Positions 1 to 8,766 are shown, counted from the stretch's first letter. The stretch is DNA of 58,017 bases from an uncultured Collinsella sp. (GCA_902493895.1 CABUQW010000008.1:1-58017); one strand, 5' to 3'. The notes: generated from the sequence alone by a model not told the origin. A program made the numbers and translations.

Positions 1-139
1 CATGACCAACGGCGAGCAGCTCCTTGACCTGCTTGGCAAGATGGTCGGTAACCTTGGGGTCGATGCCATATTGGCCGTCGCCCATCAGTGCTTCGCCGGA
101 AAGCTTAAGAAGCACGCGTTTATATCGGATGTCGGACAA
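1..139 (-). CDS. pyrH: UMP kinase, N-terminal fragment (cut by window edge)
   Basis: Phosphorylates UMP to UDP in pyrimidine nucleotide synthesis, in the cytoplasm as a hexamer. Only about the first 46 codons are present, and the rest lies beyond the left edge. The translated start contains YKRVLLKLSGEALMG, the conserved nucleotide-binding opening of bacterial PyrH. I place the start at a TTG at 139, because an AGGAGG lies six bases upstream and no ATG is available before the conserved motif. It follows rpsB and tsf on the same strand, the widespread rpsB-tsf-pyrH order. A terminator lies between tsf and pyrH, so pyrH probably has its own promoter or depends on read-through; a TAGAAT -10-like element sits at 170-175. 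Confidence 0.9.
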   Translation of the reverse strand, partial: MSDIRYKRVLLKLSGEALMGDGQYGIDPKVTDHLAKQVKELLAVGH

Positions 140-199
140 AGCGATCCTCCTTTAGATTGAACTCTCAACATTCTATCAAAGGCTCTAAGAAGAGCCATG

Positions 200-234
200 A
201 AAAAGCAGGCTGTGAGTAAAACCCACAGCCTGCT
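200..234 (-). terminator. Intrinsic terminator after tsf
   Basis: Read on the minus strand, a 10-bp perfect stem (205-214 pairing with 224-233) is followed directly by a run of five T. It lies 24 bases past the tsf stop codon and before pyrH. A second small 6-bp hairpin (181-196) follows it. Confidence 0.85.
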
Positions 235-257
235 CATTACCAGCTACAAGAGCTTAT

Positions 258-1127
258 TTACTCGCCACGGACCAGACGGTCAAAGGCAACGACGGTAATG
301 GTGTCGCCGAGCTCCTTGGAGACCTGCTCAGCGTACTTCTTGATGGTGAGGGAGCTGTCCTTGATGAACTCCTGCTCGGTGAGCACGGACTGCTTGTAGA
401 ACTTCTCCAGACGGCCGACAGCCATCTTCTCCTGAATGGCCTCGGGCTTGCCGGACTCGGCAGCCTGAGCCATGTAGATCTGCTTCTCGTGCTCGACGGT
501 CTCGGCCGGAACCTGATCGCGGGTAGCGCAGATCGGGGCGACGGCGGCAACCTGAAGGGCAACGTCGTGAGCGAAGGTCTTGAAGGACTCAGCCTGAGCG
601 GTCTCGGCCTTCTCGAAAGCAAACTCGACGAGGACGCCGATCTTACCACCCATGTGGATGTAAGAAGCGAGAGCGCCGTTCTCGGCCTTGCGGGCAGCGA
701 AGCGGGAGATCTTCATGTTCTCGCCCATGATGTGAATCATCTCGGTGAGCTCGGAGGAAACGGTCTCCTCGCCCATCGGCTTCTCGAGCAGAGCGTCGAC
801 GTCAGCGGGCTCGGTGGTAGCGACAACCTCAGCGACCTTGGAAGCAAAGCCGGTGAACTTGGCGTTGGAGCCAACGAAGTCGGTCTCGCAGGAGAGCTCG
901 AGCAGAGCGCCGGTCTTGCCATCCTCGGAGACGAACGCGGCAACAGCGCCCTCGTTGGTCTCACGGCCAGCCTTCTTGGCAGCCTTTGCAAGGCCGTTCT
1001 TACGCAGAACGTCGACAGCGGCGTCCATGTCGCCGTCAGCCTCGACGAGAGCCTTCTTGCACTCCATCATCGGGGAGTCGGTCATCTCGCGGAGCTGCTT
1101 GACCATAGCGGCGGTAATCTGGGCCAT
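258..1127 (-). CDS. tsf: Translation elongation factor Ts
   Basis: Guanine nucleotide exchange factor that recycles EF-Tu from the GDP to the GTP form; cytoplasmic. The 289-residue product begins MAQITAAMVKQLREMT and continues with MMECKKAL, the N-terminal UBA-like domain typical of EF-Ts. The conserved TDFVGSN-type core motif (CETDFV) follows near residue 80. Its length is normal for the long EF-Ts form. I chose the ATG at 1127 because an AAAGGA lies just upstream; a longer in-frame start at 1142 would place that ribosome site inside the gene. It is 45 bases downstream of rpsB and is almost certainly co-transcribed with it from the promoter near 2043-2071. Confidence 0.97.
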   Translation of the reverse strand: MAQITAAMVKQLREMTDSPMMECKKALVEADGDMDAAVDVLRKNGLAKAAKKAGRETNEGAVAAFVSEDGKTGALLELSCETDFVGSNAKFTGFASKVAEVVATTEPADVDALLEKPMGEETVSSELTEMIHIMGENMKISRFAARKAENGALASYIHMGGKIGVLVEFAFEKAETAQAESFKTFAHDVALQVAAVAPICATRDQVPAETVEHEKQIYMAQAAESGKPEAIQEKMAVGRLEKFYKQSVLTEQEFIKDSSLTIKKYAEQVSKELGDTITVVAFDRLVRGE

Positions 1128-1172
1128 TGTGGTTCCTTTCAAAGAGATGAAAAAGAATTAACTAAGACTGAT

Positions 1173-1901
1173 TTACTCGGCCTTGGGCTCAGCGGCCATC
1201 TCGGCCTCGGAGACCTGCTCCTTGCCGGAGCCAGCGAGGCAGGCGTCAGCCATGAGCTCGCACATAAGGGTGACAGCGGAGATAGCGTCATCGTTGCAGG
1301 GGATGCCGTACTCGACCTCGTCGGGATCGGAGTTGGTGTCGATCAGAGCGACGACGGGGATGTTCAGGCGCTGAGCCTCCTTGATGGCGTTCTCCTCGCG
1401 CTTGGTGTCGATGACGAAGAGAGCCTGGGGCAGACCCTTCATGTCGCGGGCGCCACCGAGGTTGGTCTGGAGCTTGGTGAGCTCCTTGCCGAGCACAGCC
1501 TGCTCCTTCTTGGGGAGCACTGCCATGCGGCCGTCCTCGACCATGGCCTCGAGCTCCTCCATGCGGTTGATGCGGGAGCGGATGGTGACGAAGTTGGTCA
1601 GCATACCGCCGAGCCAACGCTGGTTGATGTAAGGCATGTTGGCGCGCTCAGCAGCGTTCTTGACGGCCTCCTGAGCCTGCTTCTTGGTGCCGACGAACAG
1701 CACGTTGCCACCCTTGGCGACGTTCTTAACGAAGGTGTAGGCCTGGTCGGCGTCGAGGATGGTCTGCTTGAGGTCGAGGATGTAGATGCCGTTGCGCTCA
1801 CCGAAGATGAACGGCTTCATCTTGGGGTTCCAGCGACGGGTCTGGTGACCGAAGTGGCAGCCGGCCTCGAGCAGGGTGCGGATATTAATCTTGGTAGCCA
1901 T
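1173..1901 (-). CDS. rpsB: 30S ribosomal protein S2
   Basis: Structural protein of the small ribosomal subunit. The product is 242 residues, with the conserved opening LLEAGCHFGHQTRRWNPKMKP, the central QRWLGGMLTNF block, and PVVALIDTNSDP in the nucleotide-fold domain. All are diagnostic of bacterial S2. The C-terminus has a short acidic alanine/glutamate tail after the conserved core. An AGGAGG lies seven bases before the ATG. It is the first gene of an rpsB-tsf operon, with a leader of about 135 bases that could host autogenous control, as is known for S2 in several bacterial groups. Confidence 0.98.
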   Translation of the reverse strand: MATKINIRTLLEAGCHFGHQTRRWNPKMKPFIFGERNGIYILDLKQTILDADQAYTFVKNVAKGGNVLFVGTKKQAQEAVKNAAERANMPYINQRWLGGMLTNFVTIRSRINRMEELEAMVEDGRMAVLPKKEQAVLGKELTKLQTNLGGARDMKGLPQALFVIDTKREENAIKEAQRLNIPVVALIDTNSDPDEVEYGIPCNDDAISAVTLMCELMADACLAGSGKEQVSEAEMAAEPKAE

Positions 1902-2042
1902 GTTAAACCTCCTGTGGTTTGCCTCCGCGCGGGGTCATCCTCCAAAACCAACCCAGACATGTGCTACCAAAGCCCGGGCACCACGGTATGAAGTAGCCGC
2001 GCGTGCGTGATAAAAACATGTTGCCGTGAAGCAACCCGATGA

Positions 2043-2071
2043 ATGATAGCAGGAATGCATCTTCCTGCCAA
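2043..2071 (-). promoter_or_regulatory. Sigma-70-type promoter of rpsB-tsf, with long leader
   Basis: On the minus strand TTGGCA (2066-2071) is separated by 17 bases from TATCAT (2043-2048). This is a good match to the housekeeping consensus. Transcription would begin near 2036, leaving a leader of about 135 bases (1902-2036) before rpsB. The leader is a candidate for S2 feedback regulation, but I did not identify a specific fold. Confidence 0.7.
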
Positions 2072-2120
2072 CCCGCAATCAAAACCACACACCTGAGTGC
2101 AGCGCGGAACGTCCCAGCAA

Positions 2121-2963
2121 CTATTCGCCGCGGGGATGGGCTTGAGCCACGGCCCGCTTAAGCCGATCGGGCGTGAGATGCGTGTAGATCTGCGTCGTGG
2201 ACAGACTCGCATGACCCAGCAGCTCTTGAACCGAGCGCAGGTCCGCACCGCCCTCGAGCAAGTCGGTCGCAAAGGTATGGCGCATCGCATGCGGCGCGAT
2301 GTCGGGCGGAATGCCGGCGAGCGTCGCCAGCGTATGGAACCGCCGCCTGAGCATGGCGGCGCTCATGCGATTGCCGCGCGCCGATATAAGCAGCGGATGC
2401 GGCCCGGTAGCGGGGTCACGGCGCTTTGCCTGAGCGAGCAACTCCGGCCTCCCCTCCTCAATATAGAGACGCGTCACCTCGAGCGCACGACGATACAGAG
2501 GGACAATACGTTCTTTGCTCCCCTTGCCCCACAGGCGCAGCGTGCGTTCGGACCAAGCGATGGACTCCACATTGAGTGCTGCGAGCTCAGAGATACGAGC
2601 ACCCGAGGCATAGAGCAGCTCGAGCATCGCCGCATCGCGCAGTCCCGCGGGCGTCGAGGTATCAGGCGTCTTGAGCAGCGCCTCGACCTGATGGGTCGTA
2701 AGGACGCCCGGCAGGTCACGCGGCAGCTTGGGCGATGCGATCGCCGAGGCCACATCGCCCTCGACAATCCCCTCGGCAGCCATCCAGCGATAGAGAGATC
2801 GGATAGCCGACAGGTGCGCCGCAAGCGTTCGGGGAGCCACCTGCTCACGCGAAAGCTCGGCAAGATAGCGACGAATGGTGCGCACGTCGGCAGCGAAAGC
2901 ATCGATATCCTCGCGCTCGCACCAGGCAGCAAAGCGCTCCAACCGCGAGCCATAGGCCGTCAC
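2121..2963 (-). CDS. xerC: Tyrosine recombinase XerC-type
   Basis: Site-specific recombinase that resolves chromosome dimers at dif sites. The catalytic domain is complete: Arg in GARISEL, Lys in GKGSKER, the HAMRH box, the second His in LLGHASLSTTQ and the Tyr nucleophile in QIYTHL. The first in-frame standard start is a GTG at 2963, giving 280 residues. However, the codons upstream (to about 3025) encode a stretch ending in ARVEGLSPNT, which matches the usual first helix of the Xer core-binding domain. The true start is therefore probably further upstream at a non-standard codon, overlapping or abutting the end of trmFO. Chromosomal context (trmFO-xerC) argues against it being the phage integrase. 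Confidence 0.85.
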   Translation of the reverse strand: MTAYGSRLERFAAWCEREDIDAFAADVRTIRRYLAELSREQVAPRTLAAHLSAIRSLYRWMAAEGIVEGDVASAIASPKLPRDLPGVLTTHQVEALLKTPDTSTPAGLRDAAMLELLYASGARISELAALNVESIAWSERTLRLWGKGSKERIVPLYRRALEVTRLYIEEGRPELLAQAKRRDPATGPHPLLISARGNRMSAAMLRRRFHTLATLAGIPPDIAPHAMRHTFATDLLEGGADLRSVQELLGHASLSTTQIYTHLTPDRLKRAVAQAHPRGE

Positions 2964-3037
2964 CGTGTTGGGAGAAAGACCCTCGACACGTGCGATGTAG
3001 GCGATAAACGAGTCGACGGTGTCGTACAGGTCACAGG

Positions 3038-4375
3038 CTATGACCGGTCGCCTCCAAACAGATCGGGTCGAGTGGCCAGATAGGCATCAAGGGCCTCGAG
3101 CGCACGGTCCGCATAGGCCTGGTAGCGGTCGCGCTTGCTGCGGCGCTTACCATCCTCGAGTGGCGGCACCAGGCCAAAGTTGACATGCATGGGCTGATAG
3201 CCCACGGTGGCAGGATCGGTCGCATAGCCCACGAGCGCACCCAGGGCGCCCACGCGCGGCAACTCGACGCCCGCAGCACCGATAGCCTCGGCATAGGTGT
3301 TGAGCGCCGCGAGCAGACCCGTCGCCACGGCTTCCATGTACCCCTCGGTGCCGGTGATCTGACCGGCCAGGCGCACGCCGGTACCGGGCACGGCAAAGGT
3401 GCCATCGAGCACGTGCGGGGCATCGACAAAGGTATTGCGGTGCATGACACCGTAGCGGAAGAACTCAGCGTTCTCCAGGCCCGGCACCATATGGAAGACG
3501 CGCTTCTGCTCGCCAAAGGTCAGGTTGGTCTGGAAGCCCACCAGGTTATAGGCGGTCTTCTCCTTGTTCTCGGCACGCAGCTGAATCGCCGCCCAGGGGC
3601 GACGTCCGGTACGCGGGTCGGTGAGGCCGACGGGCTTCATGGCGCCAAAGCGAATGGCATCCTTGCCGGTGCGTGCAACCTCCTCGGCAGGCTGGCAGGC
3701 CTGGAACAGATCGCCGCCCTCAAAATCCTTGAGCACCACGCGGTCGGCCGTGGTAAGCGCCTCGATAAAGGCCTCGTACTCCTCCTTATTGAGCGGAGCG
3801 TTGAGATAGTCGCCGCTCCCCTGCTCCTCGTAGCGCGACTGCGAGAACAGCACATCCATATCGAGCGTAGAGGCATCGACGATCGGAGCCGCGGCATCGA
3901 AGAACGCAAGAGCGTCGCCGCCGACGAGTTTCATGACCTCTTCGCTCAGCGCCGGCGAGCACAAGGGGCCGGCAGCAATGACCACGTGACCCTCGGGAAT
4001 CTGCGTGACCTCGCCGTGAATGATCTCGATATTGGGGCGGGCGGCAACCTCGGCCTCGACAAACTCGGAAAACTTGACGCGGTCGACCGCCAGGGCGCCG
4101 CCAGCGGGAACGGCCGCACGATGGGCGCAATCGAGCAGGACTGAACCCATGCGCTCGAGCTCGGCTTTTAGTAGGCCAGCAGCGGAATCTGGACGGGTCG
4201 ACTTAAACGAATTGGAGCAGACGAGCTCTGCCAGGTGATCGGTATGGTGGGCCGGGGAGCTCACCTGGGGGCGCATCTCGCACAGCTTTACGGCAAACCC
4301 GCGGTCTGCCAGCTGGATCGCGCATTCCGAACCCGCCAGACCGCCACCGATAACCGTCACCTGATCGAACTGCAT
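3038..4375 (-). CDS. trmFO: tRNA (uracil-54-C5)-methyltransferase, folate/FAD-dependent
   Basis: Methylates U54 of the T-loop of tRNA using methylenetetrahydrofolate and reduced FAD; cytoplasmic. The protein (about 445 residues) opens with VTVIGGGLAGSECA, the FAD-binding Rossmann glycine motif, followed by LCEMRP, as in all TrmFO/Gid proteins. Later motifs NVNFGL-like (MHVNFGLVPPLE) and the C-terminal KRDRYQAYADRAL also fit. I prefer the ATG at 4375, nine bases after a GAAAGG, over a TTG two codons earlier. It lies 14 bases downstream of dprA, in a dprA-trmFO-xerC arrangement common in Gram-positive bacteria. Confidence 0.96.
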   Translation of the reverse strand: MQFDQVTVIGGGLAGSECAIQLADRGFAVKLCEMRPQVSSPAHHTDHLAELVCSNSFKSTRPDSAAGLLKAELERMGSVLLDCAHRAAVPAGGALAVDRVKFSEFVEAEVAARPNIEIIHGEVTQIPEGHVVIAAGPLCSPALSEEVMKLVGGDALAFFDAAAPIVDASTLDMDVLFSQSRYEEQGSGDYLNAPLNKEEYEAFIEALTTADRVVLKDFEGGDLFQACQPAEEVARTGKDAIRFGAMKPVGLTDPRTGRRPWAAIQLRAENKEKTAYNLVGFQTNLTFGEQKRVFHMVPGLENAEFFRYGVMHRNTFVDAPHVLDGTFAVPGTGVRLAGQITGTEGYMEAVATGLLAALNTYAEAIGAAGVELPRVGALGALVGYATDPATVGYQPMHVNFGLVPPLEDGKRRSKRDRYQAYADRALEALDAYLATRPDLFGGDRS

Positions 4376-4389
4376 CTGCAAACACCTTT

Positions 4390-5325
4390 CTAATTGACAC
4401 GTTTTCCATTGTGACCGAAGGGCGTCTGGGCGTGAAGAGCAAACTTGGAGGGCGCATACCTTCCATCCATCATGCGCTCGATAAGGCCCTCGAGTTCAAG
4501 CGAACCCAGGAGTTTGAGTACGCCGACAGCATCGAGCGAGACGAGCGCCGCGATGTCGTCGACCTTGAGCGGAGAGGCGATGAGCGCATGCATCACGGTC
4601 TGCTGTGTTGGATTCAGGTCGGCAATGCCGGGAGCATCGGGGCGAGAGTAGCGCAGGGTGCCGTAGATGCGTGAGATAGCCATCTCGATAGATTCCTCGT
4701 CGATGATGCAGCAGGCACCGTTCGCAATGAGGTAATTCGTGCCACGCGACTCGGGCGATAGGATCGACCCCGGCACGGCAAGAAGTTCGCGCCCCAAATC
4801 CATAGCAGCCTCGGCTGTAGAAAACGTCCCGGAAGGCATACCCGCCTCGGATACAAAGAGGGCTTGCGACAGGGCCGCGATCACGCGATTGCGGCGCGGA
4901 AAGGCAAACTTGCGCGGCCCCATGCCCCACGGAGAGATCGACACGACCGCGCCACCCATATCGAGCGTGCGTGTAATAAGCCCCGCGCTCGAACGCGGGT
5001 AGACCACGTCGGCGCCCGTCCCCAGCACCACGACGTGTTTGCCGCCGGCGTTGACCGCAGCCCAACCCGAGGCCTGGTCACAACCGACCGCGCCGCCCGA
5101 AACTACCGTCACTCCCGCCTCGACCGCAACCTTTGCCGCAAGCTCTGCCACGGCAAGACCATACGGCGAGGCCTTTCGCGCGCCGATGATGGAGAGCGCG
5201 GGCGTCGAAAGCGCCTCGGGGTTGCCGCGCACATAGAGCGTCTGAGGTACATCAGAAAGCTCCAAAACGGTCTCGGGATACAACGCGTCACCTGGATGCA
5301 GCTCGAAGGTCCCCTCGGCCATCAT
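4390..5325 (-). CDS. dprA: DNA-processing protein DprA (Smf)
   Basis: Binds incoming single-stranded DNA and loads RecA during transformation. The 311-residue product has the DprA Rossmann core: IIGARKASPYG, VVSGGAVGCDQAS, VVVLGTGADVVYP and the signature SISPWGMGPRKFAFPRRNRVIAAL region. A C-terminal winged-helix-like segment follows (QQTVMHALIAS to the end). It starts at the ATG at 5325, overlapping the comM stop (ATGA) and preceded by AAGGAGG, so the two are translationally coupled. Its presence with comM shows competence-related genes but does not by itself prove natural transformation. Confidence 0.94.
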   Translation of the reverse strand: MMAEGTFELHPGDALYPETVLELSDVPQTLYVRGNPEALSTPALSIIGARKASPYGLAVAELAAKVAVEAGVTVVSGGAVGCDQASGWAAVNAGGKHVVVLGTGADVVYPRSSAGLITRTLDMGGAVVSISPWGMGPRKFAFPRRNRVIAALSQALFVSEAGMPSGTFSTAEAAMDLGRELLAVPGSILSPESRGTNYLIANGACCIIDEESIEMAISRIYGTLRYSRPDAPGIADLNPTQQTVMHALIASPLKVDDIAALVSLDAVGVLKLLGSLELEGLIERMMDGRYAPSKFALHAQTPFGHNGKRVN

Positions 5326-6845
5326 TGGTCCCTCCTTCCCTGGTACATCGCCGCCTCGAGCACGTGATCCTGCGTCACCTGCTCGCTCTCGGCGACGTCG
5401 GCGATTGTACGCGCGATACGCACCAGGCGCACGATGCCGCGACCCGTAAGATGCGTGCGCTTCGACAGGCCGAGCACACACTTCTCCGCCGCATCATCGA
5501 GCTCAAAGGTCGAAACGACGCCGTCAATGGACCGCGTCTCGTCATCCTCGGCCTCGGCATCCGCATCGTCCATACGGGATTCGCGCCAAGCGCGAAAAGC
5601 GCGACCGCGCACAACGTAGTCACGTAACTCGGCCGACGACATACCCTCCGCGCCCTCGATAATCACCTGGGGATCGGGACGGGTCACATCGATCATCATG
5701 TCGATACGGTCAGCCAAAGGACCGCGCAGCTTTGCCCGATAGCGCTCGACCATCGATGCCGAGCAGCGGCACGGAACCTCGCGATCGCCCAAAAAACCGC
5801 AGGGGCAGGGATTGCTCGCAGCCAGCAGCTGAAAGCGCGACGGAAAGGTAAAGGCCCCGTCGACGCGTACGATCCTCACGTAGCCGCGTTCGATGGGCTG
5901 ACGCAGCGTCTGCAGTACGCCCGTGGGAAACTCGGCAAGCTCGTCCAAAAAGAGCACGCCGCCATGAGCTAGGCTAATTTCGCCCGGATGTACTGGACGT
6001 CCGCCGCCGATGAGGCCCGCGGTCGAAATGCTGTGATGCGGGCTGCGGAAGGGCCGGTGCCCCGCCAACAAGCCATCAATGTTCTCACCCAAAACCGAAT
6101 GGATGCACAGCGCCTCCTGTTGATCCTCAACGGAAAGCTCGGGCAGGATGCCGGTCATACGACGCGCGAGCATCGTCTTGCCCGATCCCGGGGACCCGAT
6201 CATAAGCAAACCGAGCTCACCCGCTGCCGCCAGTGCCATGCCGCGTTTGGCAACCTCCTGCCCCAGCACGTCGGCATAGTCGAGTTCGGGCTCAAAAGTA
6301 GCCTCCACACCCTCGGAATCCAGATAATGCCGCGCGGCATCGCCCATACCATGAGCAAGCTGAGACAAATGATCTATGAATCCGCAATCCACGCCCGCGA
6401 GTGGCACATGCTGGTCTGATCTGCCGGCGATAAAAGACAGCCCCATGTCGCGAGCCAGCAGCTGAAACGCCACCTCGCCCTTGACAGGAAGCACCGTACC
6501 GTCCAAGCCAAGCTCACCGGCGATAAGACAACGATCGAGGTTGTCGCGGGGAATCTGACCATCGGCCGCCAATACCGCGATGGCGATGGGAAGATCAAAG
6601 CCGCTACCGGTCTTGCGAATATCGCCAGGTGCCAGATTGACCGTAATGCCCGAGCGTGGGATCTCGAACCCGGCGGAGCGCATCGCACAGCGAATGCGAC
6701 CACGCGACTCCATCACCTCCATACTCGGGATGCCGAGCATCTGAATGCCCGGAACGCCGCCGGCAAGCGAGACCTCGACCGTGACGTGAATCGCCTCGAC
6801 GCCGCGAATGCAGGCCGCGTGAACGGCAAACGTCTCGAACGCCAT
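5322..6845 (-). CDS. comM: YifB/ComM family AAA+ ATPase (Mg chelatase-like)
   Basis: AAA+ helicase-like ATPase; ComM homologues promote branch migration during integration of transforming DNA. The 507-residue product has the N-terminal Lon-protease-like fold (MAFETFAVHAACIRGVEA), Walker A GSPGSGKTMLARRM, Walker B GVLFLDELAEF, and a four-cysteine zinc-type cluster around NPCPCGFLGD and VPCRCS. The C-terminal Mg_chelatase_C segment is also present. I chose the ATG at 6845, which overlaps the yraN stop; upstream in-frame codons have no family similarity. It sits in a tightly overlapped yraN-comM-dprA operon. Confidence 0.94.
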   Translation of the reverse strand: MAFETFAVHAACIRGVEAIHVTVEVSLAGGVPGIQMLGIPSMEVMESRGRIRCAMRSAGFEIPRSGITVNLAPGDIRKTGSGFDLPIAIAVLAADGQIPRDNLDRCLIAGELGLDGTVLPVKGEVAFQLLARDMGLSFIAGRSDQHVPLAGVDCGFIDHLSQLAHGMGDAARHYLDSEGVEATFEPELDYADVLGQEVAKRGMALAAAGELGLLMIGSPGSGKTMLARRMTGILPELSVEDQQEALCIHSVLGENIDGLLAGHRPFRSPHHSISTAGLIGGGRPVHPGEISLAHGGVLFLDELAEFPTGVLQTLRQPIERGYVRIVRVDGAFTFPSRFQLLAASNPCPCGFLGDREVPCRCSASMVERYRAKLRGPLADRIDMMIDVTRPDPQVIIEGAEGMSSAELRDYVVRGRAFRAWRESRMDDADAEAEDDETRSIDGVVSTFELDDAAEKCVLGLSKRTHLTGRGIVRLVRIARTIADVAESEQVTQDHVLEAAMYQGRRDQ

Positions 6846-7330
6846 CACGACACCTGCCAATCGAACGCGTTGTACTGATGCTCGATCTCGGCGATATGCC
6901 CGCCGCGAATGGTGACACCCACGGCATCGAAGCGAATCGCCTTGAGCGGATAATGCTCCATGAGATAGCAACTTGCGATGCGGCGGTAGCGGCGTTGCTT
7001 TTGGGCGTCCACGGCCTCCTCGGGAAAGACCCGCGTGTTGCAATCCAGGGCGACGCGTCTGGTCTTGACCTCGGCCATCACCACGACATCGTCGAGCTCA
7101 TCGAGCAGCACCAGATCGGCCTCGCCCTCGGTGCAACGATAACCCTGCTCCAGCAAGGTGTAGCCGCGCTCGTTAAAGTAGTCGATGGTGATCAGCTCGC
7201 CCAGCATACCCAGCTCGCGGGGACTGAGTCCCTTGATAAACTCGGGCTTCATCGCCCCGCAGTCGAGCTCGCCGTTTTCCCAACGTTCCTTGAGCTGCTG
7301 CGTCTTGCTCTTTTTGCTTGCGGCACTCAT
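6845..7330 (-). CDS. yraN: YraN/UPF0102 family endonuclease-like protein
   Basis: Small protein with a restriction-endonuclease-like fold; the biological role of the family is not settled. The 161-residue product shows the family motifs: GELITIDYFNERGYTLLEQGYRC, EADLVLLD and AEVKTRR, which supply the E/D-ExK putative active-site residues. The first 40 residues are a lysine-rich extension beyond the usual family start. The ATG at 7330 follows an AAAGGAG by six bases. It overlaps comM by one ATGA and leads the yraN-comM-dprA-trmFO run; a rnhB terminator lies upstream, so a promoter is expected between 7331 and 7430. Confidence 0.88.
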   Translation of the reverse strand: MSAASKKSKTQQLKERWENGELDCGAMKPEFIKGLSPRELGMLGELITIDYFNERGYTLLEQGYRCTEGEADLVLLDELDDVVVMAEVKTRRVALDCNTRVFPEEAVDAQKQRRYRRIASCYLMEHYPLKAIRFDAVGVTIRGGHIAEIEHQYNAFDWQVS

Positions 7331-7428
7331 GGGGTCTCCTTTCCCGCACACTGCATTGCCCCGATGATGAGGGCACCTTTCATGCGGGTAAGTACCGGAA
7401 GCAAACCAAAAGCTGACCAAATGCCGAC

Positions 7429-7470
7429 AAAAAACGGGCCGTACGCAGCAATGTTGTTGCATACGGCCCG
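7429..7470 (-). terminator. Intrinsic terminator after rnhB
   Basis: On the minus strand a long hairpin (9-bp outer stem 7435-7443 with 7462-7470, plus an inner stem) is followed by six T. It lies about 50 bases after the rnhB stop and separates it from yraN. Confidence 0.85.
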
Positions 7471-7519
7471 CTACCAGCAGGTTTATATAACCCCAGGGGT
7501 CCCTGTTTCCACAATTGAC

Positions 7520-8308
7520 CTAGAAAAGGCGCTCAGTCTGCAGAAAATTTCCGCAAAAGCTCACGCGGTGCAGAGGACAAAGTCCATGTTTGCGAATGGC
7601 CTCGATATGCTCGGGGCTTGCATAGCCCTTCGACTCGGCCAGATGGTACTCGGGATACTCGGCGTCGTACTCGACCATCATCTCGTCACGCGTCACCTTA
7701 GCCATGATGGACGCCGCGGCGATACAGGCGATTTTGGCATCGCCCTTCACCACGTCGCGCTCGTTGGGAACGGCGCCCAAGGGGTTACCGTCCATAAGCA
7801 CGCAATCGGGCTCGAGCCCCGTATCGGCCACGGCGCCCGCGACGGCAGCGCGGATGGCGCGGGCCATGCCCATCTCATCGATATCCGCGGGAGCGATATG
7901 GCAAAAACCGATCGCCGTCGCCACCTCGGCAATCTTCACTGAGAGCAACTCGCGGCGCGCCGGCGTGAGCTTTTTGGAATCGTTGATGCCCCAGACGCGC
8001 GGCTCCATAGGAAGGCAGACAGCGCATACCGTCAAAGGACCGGCCACCGATCCGCGACCCACCTCGTCGACACCAACGACCACTCCATCGCCGCCAAGCT
8101 CATGCATAAGCTCGTACATGTCATTGACGCGCTCGCGCTCGGCAAGCTCTTTGGCATGGCGTTTGAGGGCGCGTTCGCAAGCCTTGATCACCTGCTGGCG
8201 CGGGTCCTCGCGATAATGCTCCACGAGGGCGGGAATCTCCTCAAACGTGGCGCTCGCCAACTCACCGGCAACCTGCGATGCCGAAACCGAGCTCGTCATG
8301 TTGGCCAT
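7520..8308 (-). CDS. rnhB: Ribonuclease HII
   Basis: Removes misincorporated ribonucleotides and RNA from RNA-DNA hybrids. The 262-residue product has the type II catalytic signature DEVGRGSVAGP around residue 80, INDSKKLTPARRE, and the later acidic site in IAAASIMAKVTRDE. The C-terminal HKGY-type element is SKGYASPEH. About 70 residues precede the catalytic domain, including a charged helical segment, which is longer than the minimal family but seen in Gram-positive members. I chose the ATG at 8308 for its GGAGG site seven bases upstream. It is flanked by terminators on both sides and so appears to be its own transcription unit. Confidence 0.95.
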   Translation of the reverse strand: MANMTSSVSASQVAGELASATFEEIPALVEHYREDPRQQVIKACERALKRHAKELAERERVNDMYELMHELGGDGVVVGVDEVGRGSVAGPLTVCAVCLPMEPRVWGINDSKKLTPARRELLSVKIAEVATAIGFCHIAPADIDEMGMARAIRAAVAGAVADTGLEPDCVLMDGNPLGAVPNERDVVKGDAKIACIAAASIMAKVTRDEMMVEYDAEYPEYHLAESKGYASPEHIEAIRKHGLCPLHRVSFCGNFLQTERLF

Positions 8309-8336
8309 ACCAGGCCCTCCTTGCATGCAAATCAGA

Positions 8337-8367
8337 TAAAAAGAAGGGCCACCCGAAGGTGACCCTT
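8337..8367 (-). terminator. Intrinsic terminator after rplS
   Basis: Minus-strand hairpin with a 10-bp stem (8344-8353 with 8358-8367) around a TTCG tetraloop, followed by CTTTTT. It lies just past the rplS stop and immediately before rnhB. Confidence 0.88.
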
Positions 8368-8401
8368 GTGTCCAAACGAGTGGACAGACGCTGCGATCTT
8401 C

Positions 8402-8743
8402 TTAGCGCTTCTCGGGGATGCGAGCAGCCTTGCCCACCTTGTCGCGGAGGTAGTACAGCTTGGCGCGACGGACGCGACCATGACGAACGACCTCGAGCTT
8501 GGCGATCTTGGGGCTGTGAAGCGGGAAGGTACGCTCAACACCGACACCGAAGGACATCTTGCGGACGGTGAAGGTCTCGCGGGCACCGGCGCCGGCCATG
8601 CGGATGACGTCGCCCTGGAAGACCTGGATGCGCTCGCGGTCGCCTTCCTTAATGCGGTAGTGAACCTTGACGTTGTCGGCGACGCGAACCTGAGGAATGT
8701 CCTCGCGGATCTGCTGACGCTCGATTGCGCGGATGTAATCCAT
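8402..8743 (-). CDS. rplS: 50S ribosomal protein L19
   Basis: Protein at the 30S-50S interface of the large ribosomal subunit. The 113-residue product contains VKVHYRIKEGDRERIQVFQGDVI and GVGVERTFPLHSPKI, both diagnostic of L19, and the basic RRAKLYYLR end. The ATG at 8743 follows AAGGA by seven bases; a TTG two codons upstream is too close to that site. It is monocistronic, lying between its own promoter and a strong terminator, not beside trmD as in many bacteria. Confidence 0.97.
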   Translation of the reverse strand: MDYIRAIERQQIREDIPQVRVADNVKVHYRIKEGDRERIQVFQGDVIRMAGAGARETFTVRKMSFGVGVERTFPLHSPKIAKLEVVRHGRVRRAKLYYLRDKVGKAARIPEKR

Positions 8744-8766
8744 GTGCAATTCCTTACTCTTCTAGA

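Noticed and set aside
2121..2963. The tyrosine recombinase could be the phage integrase
   Set aside because: It is 37 kb from the phage, embedded next to trmFO and rpsB, and has the short Xer architecture.
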